Source of the DNA: CBDDRG01 sp051306415
GTDB lineage: Bacteria; Pseudomonadota; Gammaproteobacteria; Pseudomonadales; Porticoccaceae
Direction: 5' to 3'
Assembly (NCBI GenBank): GCA_051306415.1
Contig: JBPPNE010000186.1
Location: 1-27,099 of the forward strand
DNA length: 27,099 bases
A program made the translations under genes and the position numbers. The first letter of the stretch is position 1. Every line of letters begins with the position of its first letter. The notes under the pieces are model-generated. The model saw only the letters and a list, made by a program, of their open reading frames with translations, did not search any database and was not told where the DNA came from. Positions 7,370 to 14,869 of this stretch are shown here, in pieces.

Positions 7370-8473
7370 ATGGAGCAACTGACACCCTTTCGTGTGCTAT
7401 GTCTGGACGGCGGCGGTATGCGCGGGGTCTATCAAGCGACCTTTCTGGACACGTTTGCCACGCGTGTTACCAGCAACCTCAAACGGTCCGATGTCATCGA
7501 CATCGGCAAAGCGTTTGATCTGGTGGTCGGTACCAGTACCGGAGGCATCGTTGCGTGCGCACTGGCTGCGGGTGTGCCGCTCGAACAGGTACGGGCGCTG
7601 TACAGGGATCATGGCGGGGAGATATTTCCCTACCAGGGCTTGAGGTCCACCTGGATGCTGGAAAAGCTGGTCCGCGGCTTCGGCCTAGGGCTTCGCCGTG
7701 GCGACGCCGCACTGCGCAATGTTCTGATCCAGACCTTGGGAACACGCACCATTCGCGAGGTCTATGAAGCCCGCGCGATTGCTCTCGCGATCCCGACAGT
7801 AGACATGAATCGTCATGCTGCGGTGGTGTTCAAGACGCCGCACTTGGCGCGCCTGAACGGGCGGGACAATGAACGTACCTTGGTCGATGTCTGCATGGCC
7901 ACCACGGCGGCACCGATCCTGCGCTCCATGTCGCAATTGATCGAGCCTGGTAGTGCCAACACCACGGCCGTCTACGCAGATGGGGGGCTGTGGGCGAACA
8001 ATCCCGGTGTCGTGGGCATGATGGAAGCGGTGGAAATGCTCTATGACCGCAAGGAGCCGCATCGCCCAATCCACCTGTTCATGCTGGGCACCCTGCCTTC
8101 CCAGGGCGGCGAGGAATTGTCAGGCCGTGCTCTCCACCGCGGTGCCCTCGGCTGGCGCGGTGGCCTGCGCGCCATCGCTGCCAGTCTCAACGCGCAGGCA
8201 GTTGGCTATGACTACCTTGCGCAAAAGACGGCGAAGTTGCGCCAAGATGGAAACAGCTTTGCGTTTCGTATGCCCGCACAGTGCCCCTCCAACGAGTTGC
8301 GTGACTATCTCGCCAACATGGACGACGCGCGACCGAAGGTACTGAACGCATTGGCCCGACAAGCCATTTCAGATGTCGACTTTGCCTGGGCCAAGAGCGA
8401 CTCCGGCGAATTGCAGTCATTCCGAGAAGCGCTTGCAAGTGCGCCCGCTCTTGTCAACCCCGCGTCTCCATAA
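7370..8473 (+). CDS. capV: CapV: patatin-like phospholipase, CBASS effector
   Basis: This 367-residue patatin-like phospholipase is the death effector of the CBASS system. Family members degrade membrane phospholipids once bound by cyclic GMP-AMP. The oxyanion loop DGGGMRG is at residues 13-19, the nucleophile Ser56 is in G-T-S-T-G-G, and the second dyad member Asp204 is in ADGGLWANNP. All catalytic parts are intact. Length and position just before the cyclase match capV of V. cholerae. AGGAG lies 7 bases before the ATG. The stop is 17 bases before the cyclase start. In the resting cell it should be inactive; phage sensing by the cyclase would switch it on. Confidence 0.93.
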   Translation: MEQLTPFRVLCLDGGGMRGVYQATFLDTFATRVTSNLKRSDVIDIGKAFDLVVGTSTGGIVACALAAGVPLEQVRALYRDHGGEIFPYQGLRSTWMLEKLVRGFGLGLRRGDAALRNVLIQTLGTRTIREVYEARAIALAIPTVDMNRHAAVVFKTPHLARLNGRDNERTLVDVCMATTAAPILRSMSQLIEPGSANTTAVYADGGLWANNPGVVGMMEAVEMLYDRKEPHRPIHLFMLGTLPSQGGEELSGRALHRGALGWRGGLRAIAASLNAQAVGYDYLAQKTAKLRQDGNSFAFRMPAQCPSNELRDYLANMDDARPKVLNALARQAISDVDFAWAKSDSGELQSFREALASAPALVNPASP

Positions 8474-8490
8474 GCGAAGGAAAAAAGATC

Positions 8491-9570
8491 ATGACAATCG
8501 TTGATTGCAGTGCCGAAATGGGCAAATACCATAGTGACAAGGTCACGCTGCAAAAGTCCGACCAGGATGAGATGCGCAGCCGCCGCGACGCTGGACGCAC
8601 GCGACTGGAAAAAGGGTTGGAGCACGATGGGCATCCTGTGCCCAATGAAACTGCTTCGCAAGGGTCCTACGCGATGCGCACGATGGTGCAGGATGCGGAC
8701 AACGATTACGACATTGACGATGGTACGTATTTCAAGAAGGACAATCTCAAAGACGCCAACGGAAACCTGTTGACGCCCTACGCGGCGCGCCTGCGCGTCT
8801 GCAGCGCGCTGAAGCAGGACGATCGCCTGAAACACGATGCCAAAGTTCACAAGAACTGCGTGCGCCAAGCATATCCCGAGGGATACCACATCGATATCCC
8901 CGTCTACCGGATCGTGACATCTACCGATAAGGACGGCAAAACCGTTACCGACTACGAACTGGCGAGCGAGGATACCTGGACCAAATCCGATGCACGCGGC
9001 GTAACGCGCTGGTTCAACAACATCGTCGGCGACCTCAACGCGGGCGAGGACGATGGCAGTCAAATGCGGCGCGTAACACGTCTCACCAAGAAGTTTGCGC
9101 GCAGCCGCACGAAGTGGAAAAAGGATGTCCCCAGTGGAATCTGCCTGACTAAACTTGTCGTCGAATGCTTCGTCGCTCAATCTGGTCGCGATGATGCGGC
9201 GTTGCATGAAACCTGGAAGGCAATCAGCAACAGGCTAGCCGAATCCCTGGAAATAGAGCACCCGGTGCTGACGGGAACTCTGCTTGCCGCCGGGGACGAC
9301 GCCAAGGTAGAATTTTTTCAGGATTGCCTTGGCGATGCCTTGGAAAACTTGGAAGTTCTGGATGATAAGGATTGCACCAAGAAGAAAGCACTGGCCGCAT
9401 GGGACAAAGCTTTTGACACGACATTCTTCAGCGACCAGTACGTTGAGGATAATCAACCGAAGCGCGCTGCGGCTGTCGCAGGCTCGCTGCTGAGCCCGGC
9501 GGCGGCAGCCACTGGACTCTCCTTTCCAAATCGCCCAGTCGTGCCAAACAAGCCGGCCGGATTTGCCTGA
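8491..9570 (+). CDS. dncV: DncV-like CD-NTase (CBASS cyclic nucleotide synthase)
   Basis: This 359-residue CD-NTase resembles DncV (clade A), which makes 3',3'-cGAMP. The G-S pair is at residues 58-59 (ASQGSYAMRTMVQ), the catalytic Asp pair at 74 and 76 (NDYDIDDG), and the third Asp at 135 (GYHIDIPVY). The patatin neighbour supports cGAMP as product, since CapV-type phospholipases respond to it. The C-terminus ends N-K-P-A-G-F-A; in type II CBASS the C-terminal residue is what Cap2 activates and conjugates, and here it is Ala instead of the Gly often seen. The ribosome site AAGGAAAAAAG is clear. The last base of its stop codon overlaps the first base of the Cap2 ATG. Confidence 0.92.
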   Translation: MTIVDCSAEMGKYHSDKVTLQKSDQDEMRSRRDAGRTRLEKGLEHDGHPVPNETASQGSYAMRTMVQDADNDYDIDDGTYFKKDNLKDANGNLLTPYAARLRVCSALKQDDRLKHDAKVHKNCVRQAYPEGYHIDIPVYRIVTSTDKDGKTVTDYELASEDTWTKSDARGVTRWFNNIVGDLNAGEDDGSQMRRVTRLTKKFARSRTKWKKDVPSGICLTKLVVECFVAQSGRDDAALHETWKAISNRLAESLEIEHPVLTGTLLAAGDDAKVEFFQDCLGDALENLEVLDDKDCTKKKALAAWDKAFDTTFFSDQYVEDNQPKRAAAVAGSLLSPAAAATGLSFPNRPVVPNKPAGFA

Positions 9571-11339
9571 TGCAGTGGGCGCTGCGCGATTTGCTGCGCT
9601 TTCTGCAAGAGCACAAGGATCTTGAACGGCTCCAGAAGGAAGCGGATTGGCTGGTCGCATGCGCCTGGCGGATCGATGCCACCGTGGAAGTCGATATGGA
9701 CTTCGAAATACACGGCAAGCCCTATCAGGTCACACTGACTTATCCCGATCTGTTCCCCGAAACACCAGCCTACATCCGGCCGCGCGATGCTTCGCAACAA
9801 TGGTCGATTCACCAATACGGACCCGGTGGGTCCTTTTGCCTTGAATGGCGGGCGGACAATTGGCAGCGTAACGTTACCGGTGCTGATCTGGCGCAGAGTC
9901 TCTATCGACTGCTCACCGCAGAAACGCATCCGGAACAGCCGGCGCGCGTTCCGTCTGCGCACCACCTCACCGAAGGACAGAAGCTGCGCAGTAGCGAGCA
10001 CCGCCTGGTTTGCACACCCGGGCTTCTGGCGGCGTTGGCGATCATCCCGGATAACGTCCACCGAAAGCTACGAAAGACCTCTGTACTGCACGTTCCCGCG
10101 ACGGTCGCCTTCATCTCGAAGTTCGAGGCCGCAGACAGCGAAATGGCGAACATCGGTGATCTGCCGTCCGGCGTTTCTTCCTATTTTCCGCTTTTTGCTT
10201 GGTCCGAAGACGGGAAGGCGTTGCGAAGCAGCTCGTTCGACGGCACCCCGCTGCCCTCCTCGTTCGACGAGCTTAGTAAATTGCTTGAGAAAAGCGGTTT
10301 CGCCTCAGACACGGTGCTAACCCGTGACGCCGAAACGACAAATATCAAGAGTCAGTTCCTTCTGCTGATCGGGGATGATCCAAAAGCAATGCGGGCCATC
10401 GCGATCAATGCCGGGGAAGAAGCCACCATTCAAAAGTACGATGTGATCTTGCCGAAAAGCCAAGCGCGTCGCTTGCCTGCGGAATCGGATCAGCTCGCGG
10501 CCATTCGTTTCGGCATCGTCGGCATGGGCTCGATCGGCAGCAAGGTCGCGGTGTCGCTAGCGCGATCCGGGGCACGACGCTTTCTTCTTATCGATGACGA
10601 CTACCTTGCTCCGCATAATATCTGCCGCCATGAGCTGTCGTGGGCGGCGGCGGGAACCGACAAAGTCCATGCGATTCAGGAGGCACTGACGCTGATCGCT
10701 CCCGATCTGGACGTCAAAGTGCTGTCCCACCGTGTCGCCGGACAAGAGTCGGCATTGGTGGCTGCGGCAGCTCTCAAAGAACTCAACACCTGCGACGTGC
10801 TGATCGATGCGACTGCGGAACCAGAAGTATTCCTCAGGCTCGCAGCGATTGCGAAGATGGGAAAAAAACCGATGTGCTGGGCAGAGGTCTTTGCCGGCGG
10901 CATCGGCGGCCTGATCGCGCGAGCGCGCCCAGACATTGATCCGAACCCGGTTGCCGTCAGGGATGCCTTCATTTCTCATCTCGATACCTTGCCGCCAGCG
11001 CCTTTCCGGCGGGCAACGGACTACGACGTGCAATCCCAGGAGCCATTAACTGCGTACGACAGCGATGTCACACAGATTGCCTCGGCGTTCACACGACTGA
11101 TTATCGACACGGCACTGCGGGAGCGGACCAGTATCTTCCCGTATTCGGTCTACATGATTGGATTGCAGAAAGCATGGATTTTTACGCAACCCTTCGACAC
11201 GCGCCCGATTGACGTGCAGGGTGCCGGCTGGGAATCGGACGCCGAGACGGCCACCGAGGCAGATCGCAAGGAAGCCGTTCAGGTCCTGCTCGGAATCATC
11301 GTCAAGGAGGCTCATGCTGACGCTAGTTCTCCCACCTAA
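9570..11339 (+). CDS. cap2: Cap2: E2-E1 fusion that primes the CD-NTase
   Basis: This 589-residue protein joins an N-terminal E2-like domain to a C-terminal ThiF/E1 adenylation domain. In type II CBASS, Cap2 attaches the CD-NTase C-terminus to target molecules, which raises cyclase activity. The E2 domain shows the Y-P-D-L-F-P-E-T-P-A-Y-I-R-P segment (58-71) and the catalytic Cys90 in G-S-F-C-L-E-W. The E1 domain has the nucleotide loop GMGSIG (318-323), the acidic L-I-D-D-D (340-344), and conserved R353 and K365 nearby. There is no cysteine after Cys436, so an E1 thioester cysteine near the C-terminus is not visible. The ATG overlaps the cyclase stop, and the end overlaps cap3 by 26 bases. 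Confidence 0.9.
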   Translation: MQWALRDLLRFLQEHKDLERLQKEADWLVACAWRIDATVEVDMDFEIHGKPYQVTLTYPDLFPETPAYIRPRDASQQWSIHQYGPGGSFCLEWRADNWQRNVTGADLAQSLYRLLTAETHPEQPARVPSAHHLTEGQKLRSSEHRLVCTPGLLAALAIIPDNVHRKLRKTSVLHVPATVAFISKFEAADSEMANIGDLPSGVSSYFPLFAWSEDGKALRSSSFDGTPLPSSFDELSKLLEKSGFASDTVLTRDAETTNIKSQFLLLIGDDPKAMRAIAINAGEEATIQKYDVILPKSQARRLPAESDQLAAIRFGIVGMGSIGSKVAVSLARSGARRFLLIDDDYLAPHNICRHELSWAAAGTDKVHAIQEALTLIAPDLDVKVLSHRVAGQESALVAAAALKELNTCDVLIDATAEPEVFLRLAAIAKMGKKPMCWAEVFAGGIGGLIARARPDIDPNPVAVRDAFISHLDTLPPAPFRRATDYDVQSQEPLTAYDSDVTQIASAFTRLIIDTALRERTSIFPYSVYMIGLQKAWIFTQPFDTRPIDVQGAGWESDAETATEADRKEAVQVLLGIIVKEAHADASSPT

Positions 11340-11778
11340 TATTCAGGCCAAGCTTCTTGCCGCATTGGGGAGTGCCGGAAAGCGTGAGATAGGCGGTGTG
11401 CTGATGGCTGAGCACGTGGGGCCCAACCGATTCGAGGTCATGGATATTACGGTACACAAGCGAGGGGCGATCGCTTCCTTTATTCGACGCATAGAAGATG
11501 CTCTTGGGCGGCTTCAGGCATTCTTTGCCAGCACCGGAAACCAATACTCAAAATTCAATTACATCGGAGAATGGCACTCGCACCCGATGTTTACGCCGGA
11601 ACCGAGCCGAACAGACGACATCTCCATGCACCAAATTGTCGATGATCCCAAAGTAGGAGCCAATTTCGTGGTGCTATTGATTGTGAAACTCGATTCGTAT
11701 GGCGCCTTGGTAGCAGGAGTCCACACGTATCTTCCCGGCGGCGTCAAATACCGATCTTCGGTCAGTTGCGCGACTTGA
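11314..11778 (+). CDS. cap3: Cap3: JAB/JAMM deconjugating protease
   Basis: This 154-residue JAB-domain metalloprotease reverses Cap2-made conjugates by cutting after the CD-NTase C-terminus, setting the level of primed cyclase. The zinc site is complete: Glu in REIGGVLM near residue 25, then W-H-S-H-P near 88 and the S-R-T-D-D that closes the motif near 98. The start at 11314 has a full AAGGAGG seven to ten bases upstream, inside the end of cap2. A longer upstream frame from 11158 is only a shadow of cap2. Confidence 0.9.
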   Translation: MLTLVLPPNIQAKLLAALGSAGKREIGGVLMAEHVGPNRFEVMDITVHKRGAIASFIRRIEDALGRLQAFFASTGNQYSKFNYIGEWHSHPMFTPEPSRTDDISMHQIVDDPKVGANFVVLLIVKLDSYGALVAGVHTYLPGGVKYRSSVSCAT

Positions 11779-11810
11779 TGAACCATTACCCTTCTCGGAC
11801 CTGAACACTG

Positions 11811-12299
11811 ATGGCAGCACACGAGACAACGATTCGCGAGGCCGAGGATTGGCTGCAGAGCATTTTTTCCGCGCTAGGTACCGACTATGGAGAGCGATTC
11901 TCGGGTCTTGGCTTAATCCTTTACTACCCGAGGCTCGCACTGCCGGTGTTGCCATTAGCGCGAAGCGCGCCCGCATTGCCACTACCAACCCGCAATCTTC
12001 AAGAAAGTATTCGACTGTTGCAGGAGTTGTGCCGATTCGATTCGGTATTCCATGACGGCTTTCACCTAGTCGATGCCGAGAGCCTGACTATTACCCATGT
12101 CAGTCAATTCTTCTCGCCGCCAATACCCGACATTGTTCCGGAGTTGATGACCGATCACCCTATCGGCGCACGCTTTATGTCGGCGTGGCTCGGTTCAAAT
12201 ATTCCAGCCGTCTGCATGACCGCCACTCTGAGCAGGAGCGAAGGCGGCCTTGTTTTCGCGCGAGGCGTCGTGCGCACACTTTTTACGCCGGGCAAATAA
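11811..12299 (+). CDS. DisA-N-like domain protein in the CBASS operon
   Basis: This 162-residue protein has the outline of a diadenylate-cyclase-like (DisA_N) domain. Residues 33-50 form a strand-rich block (L-G-L-I-L-Y-Y-P). Then come F-H-D-G-F-H-L-V-D (80-88) at the place of the DGA motif, P-I-G-A-R-F-M-S-A (117-125) at the place of GxRHRxA, and LSRSEGG (140-146) at the place of the IVVSEE strand. The cyclase residues are changed (DGF; RFM for RHR), which argues for a nucleotide sensor or regulator. It starts 32 bases after cap3 with a weak ribosome site and ends one base before the Cap15-like start. I do not know this gene from standard type II CBASS operons. Confidence 0.65.
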   Translation: MAAHETTIREAEDWLQSIFSALGTDYGERFSGLGLILYYPRLALPVLPLARSAPALPLPTRNLQESIRLLQELCRFDSVFHDGFHLVDAESLTITHVSQFFSPPIPDIVPELMTDHPIGARFMSAWLGSNIPAVCMTATLSRSEGGLVFARGVVRTLFTPGK

Positions 12300-12300
12300 C

Positions 12301-12963
12301 ATGTCGAGTCTTTTGAACACTGAGGAACTCAAAAAGTTTATCTATCTTACGGCGATATTGTTTACCGCTTTTATGCTTCTGCTGGTTGGCGTCATGGATC
12401 GCTTCGAAATAGGTTGGCAGACGCTGGGTCGACTGCCGGCGGCAATCACCGCGACGGTGTTTTCCTGGGCCGCAATTGTGAAATGGGGATGGAAGAGATG
12501 GCCTTTCACACTTTTGCTGCGCGTTCCGATTCTGGAAGGAACATGGACCGGCCACCTTGAATCGGACTGGGTCCGTGGCGCAGACAATCCCCAGCGGGAA
12601 ATTCCGATTGTCTTTGTCATTCGCCAGAACCTTCTGTCGTTGACCGTGTTGAGTTTCACGGAAGATCGCCACGGAATTTCCTATGTTGCGCAACTGCTCA
12701 AGAACGAGATGGCGAATACAGTCAAGCTAGTCTACGTTTATTCCTTACGCGAGGAGTTTCGGGCAGGTGAAGGCGTTCAGCAGGGCACTGCGGAGGTTCG
12801 GGTCATTGGACGGCAAGGCGACGAGCTACGGGGCGAATATTGGACCAATACCAAGACACGCGGGCGATTGATCCTGATTCGTCGATCCTCCCAAGAGGTT
12901 GGTTCGTTCCAAGAGGCCAAATCCAAGTGGAATCGGACTCCGTGGCGGACTTTCGTCGAGTGA
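12301..12963 (+). CDS. cap15: Cap15-like 2TM/beta-barrel membrane effector
   Basis: This 220-residue protein has two membrane segments (about residues 12-31 and 44-61), then a soluble beta-rich domain from about 78 to 200. The order and motifs fit the SMODS-associated 2TM-beta effector family, of which Cap15 is the studied member: L-E-G-T-W-T-G-H near 78-85, I-P-I-V-F-V-I-R-Q near 100-108, L-V-Y-V-Y-S near 140, and L-R-G-E-Y-W-T with R-G-R-L-I-L-I-R-R at the end. Cap15 binds a cyclic nucleotide through its small beta barrel and disrupts the inner membrane. The ATG at 12301 follows the previous stop by one base (TAACATG). Here it would be a second effector beside CapV. Confidence 0.8.
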   Translation: MSSLLNTEELKKFIYLTAILFTAFMLLLVGVMDRFEIGWQTLGRLPAAITATVFSWAAIVKWGWKRWPFTLLLRVPILEGTWTGHLESDWVRGADNPQREIPIVFVIRQNLLSLTVLSFTEDRHGISYVAQLLKNEMANTVKLVYVYSLREEFRAGEGVQQGTAEVRVIGRQGDELRGEYWTNTKTRGRLILIRRSSQEVGSFQEAKSKWNRTPWRTFVE

Positions 12964-13069
12964 CCTCATTTCTGCCTATCTCGCGAACTCGTGGTACACG
13001 TCGATTCATAATACCTACATCCGCCAACAGCGCTTTTGCTTCGGTATGGAATTGACACGGCGAGCGTCA

Positions 13070-13646
13070 ATGCACATTTATATTCTCGGTTGGGGCTCAC
13101 TGATCTGGGACAAACGTCCCGAGTTCGACGACTATCACGGCCCGTGGCAGTCAGACGGGCCGACGCTCAAACTTGAGTTCTCACGCATATCCCAGAAGAC
13201 ACGTCTTGGGGCGCTTACGCTGGCGATTGATCCATCAAATGGCGTGTCCTGCCGTGTCGCTTACACGCGGAGCACCCGAAAGGACCCAAATGATGCGATC
13301 TGTGATTTGCGTAGTCGCGAGGGAACGGTGCTAAATAGAGTCGGTGTGATGTTTCTCGACGGTTCGCGCTCGCACGGCGGTGACGAACGACACGACACGC
13401 GAAGCCATTCGCACATGGGCGTTGCAAAAGAAACTCGATGTTGTGATATGGACAGACTTGGCTGCTGATTTCGAGGAGAAAACGCGTACGCGCTTCACAG
13501 TAGATGCTGTCTGCACTTATCTCCAAGGGCTATCGGTTGAAGGCAAGGGAAAGGCCGTGGAATATATATTGCGGGCGCCGGATTTCATCGAGACACCGCT
13601 AAGACAGCGCCTGCAACAGGAGCCTTGGTTTCAAACACCAAAGTAG
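13070..13646 (+). pseudogene. Gamma-glutamylcyclotransferase-like gene with a frameshift
   Basis: A frame starting at 13070 encodes MHIYILGWGSLIWDK, the substrate-loop signature of small GGCT-like proteins. It reads on through C-R-V-A-Y-T-R-S-T-R and R-V-G-V-M-F-L to about residue 95, then turns into unlike sequence and stops at 13468. The expected C-terminal half is in the next frame, from about 13350 to 13646: W-A-L-Q-K-K-L-D-V-V-I-W-T-D-L-A and E-Y-I-L-R-A-P-D-F-I-E-T-P-L-R, both typical of this family. Going from one frame to the other needs one extra or two missing bases near 13350-13378. It is a broken gene, a sequencing error, or less likely programmed shifting. It follows the CBASS operon on the same strand. 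Confidence 0.7.
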
Positions 13647-13660
13647 TTATTTGGTGAAGC

Positions 13661-13690
13661 GGCAATATTTACTGCGCCGTAAATATTGCC
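13661..13690. terminator. Perfect 12-bp inverted repeat after the defence genes
   Basis: GGCAATATTTAC (13661-13672) and GTAAATATTGCC (13679-13690) pair perfectly over 12 bases with a six-base loop. It lies just after the last rightward gene and before the end of the leftward nuclease gene, a place where a two-way terminator is expected. There is no T-run, so it might instead be a protein-binding site or a transcript-stabilising hairpin. Confidence 0.5.
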
Positions 13691-13751
13691 AGATACAAGA
13701 GTTCGAATAGTATTTCTGTCATTCATGGCTCCAATGCCGAAGTAAGATTGC

Positions 13752-14411
13752 TCAATGGGACGCCTGAAAAAACTTTGCGATGTTGGCGGTCAGCTCTGGA
13801 GGCTGCTGAATCATGGATGCCCCTTGGTGTGTCCAGATTCCTATAGCCCCGCTATCCTGAATATCCTTATCTACCGGCTGAGTCGCTTCAACGACAACGA
13901 CGCCCACGTCAGGATGAAACTTCAGGCTGCGTAGCTTCTCTTTCACCGCCTTGACCAGGGCCGGTGTTGGGCCCCGGAACGCAAAACTCACCTCGGTCTG
14001 CTCACGACCATCTGCGACAACAGCGACCAGAAGGTAGGAGCGATGAAAACCAATCTCCCGCAAAAGCCCGACTTGTGTGCAGCCCTTCTCTAGTTCCTGC
14101 AATTTATTCGGCAGCGAGGTCGAGTAACTACCCGATGGCATCTTCACGCGCTTGACCTCTACTGCAATCGCTTGCTCCGGGTATGTTGCGTTAGCTGCGA
14201 GCACGTCGATGTCGCCAGTACCACGCGCGATGGGTGCTAGGACTTTCCTATCCATCATAAAAGCCAATTGCATCTCGGGTATGAAACAAAGCTCTTCCGC
14301 AATTGGTCGCGACGACACGAATGCAGTAAAGAGCCAGTGTGCGAGTTCAACCTCGTTCACATCCGTCGCCGATGGTGTTTTCATACCCAGACCCTTTCTT
14401 CCGATTTCCAT
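13752..14411 (-). CDS. PD-(D/E)XK nuclease-like protein
   Basis: This protein of up to 219 residues shows a restriction-endonuclease-fold pattern: G-D-I-D-V-L-A near residue 67, then A-I-A-V-E-V-K-R-V-K near 83. Together these give the Asp...Glu-x-Lys active site. An upstream Glu (EELCF near 40) may complete it. No other domain is seen. A start at 14384 (MKTPSA) has a better ribosome site (AAAGGG, 7 bases away) than the ATG at 14411. No methylase or helicase partner lies nearby, so it is not an obvious restriction system. It faces the CBASS operon and may be an independent defence or repair nuclease. Confidence 0.6.
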   Translation of the reverse strand: MEIGRKGLGMKTPSATDVNEVELAHWLFTAFVSSRPIAEELCFIPEMQLAFMMDRKVLAPIARGTGDIDVLAANATYPEQAIAVEVKRVKMPSGSYSTSLPNKLQELEKGCTQVGLLREIGFHRSYLLVAVVADGREQTEVSFAFRGPTPALVKAVKEKLRSLKFHPDVGVVVVEATQPVDKDIQDSGAIGIWTHQGASMIQQPPELTANIAKFFQASH

Positions 14412-14541
14412 GCTCCAAATTGAGCATAGCCCTTATTTCAGCTTCACTAATATTTGCCCTATCGAACCCAGCATTTAACGCAGCAAATACCGGCATCAAT
14501 CCGACGCCACGGATACGCCAAATCCAGCCGAGCATCTGTTC
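14347..14541 (-). CDS. Possible small protein upstream of the nuclease gene
   Basis: A frame of about 64 residues starts MLGWIWRIRGVG and contains ANISEAEIRAMLNLEHGNRK, which looks like a folded, amphipathic peptide. It overlaps the start of the nuclease-like gene by about 65 bases in another frame. No good ribosome site precedes the ATG. I do not recognise it. It could be a leader peptide for the nuclease or chance. Confidence 0.3.
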   Translation of the reverse strand, partial: EQMLGWIWRIRGVGLMPVFAALNAGFDRANISEAEIRAMLNLEHGNRKKGSGYENTIGDGCERG

Positions 14542-14869
14542 TTGAGCGTACCAGGCAGAGCGTCCCGGTGTTCCGCCGTCGGGCTCGCGGGCGGTACCCC
14601 GCGCCTCGTGCCGAGTCGCGGCCATGCGGCTTTGATCCCTGATGCCTCTGGCCCTTTGGGCCTGCGCGCGCTGCTTGCCGTTAAGGCGGTGGAGTGTGTG
14701 GGGTGGTCTTGCTGTTCCCTTCAATGTACCACGCCGTTCTCGCCGTCAAGGGCTGCGCGTGCCCTGCACGCTGGCGTCCATGCGGCCGTCTGCGACCCCT
14801 GACTGCTTGCGCTGCGGCGTGTTCCTCCGGTTCCAGGCAATTCCGCCCGATTCGGACTGGAGCACGATC
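14542..14869. other. Boundary stretch between cargo and ICE backbone
   Basis: No convincing gene is present. The DNA becomes strongly GC-rich and continues as the leader of the radC-like gene. Open frames on both strands here give low-complexity, Arg/Ala/Pro-rich translations typical of non-coding GC-rich DNA. This is where cargo genes give way to conserved backbone. Confidence 0.5.

Noticed and set aside
8305..9207. 300-residue minus-strand frame over the CBASS cyclase
   Set aside because: It is antisense to an intact CD-NTase with all catalytic motifs.
11158..11313. Upstream extension of the Cap3 frame
   Set aside because: It overlaps Cap2 in another frame and lacks JAB similarity; the AAGGAGG before 11314 decides the start.
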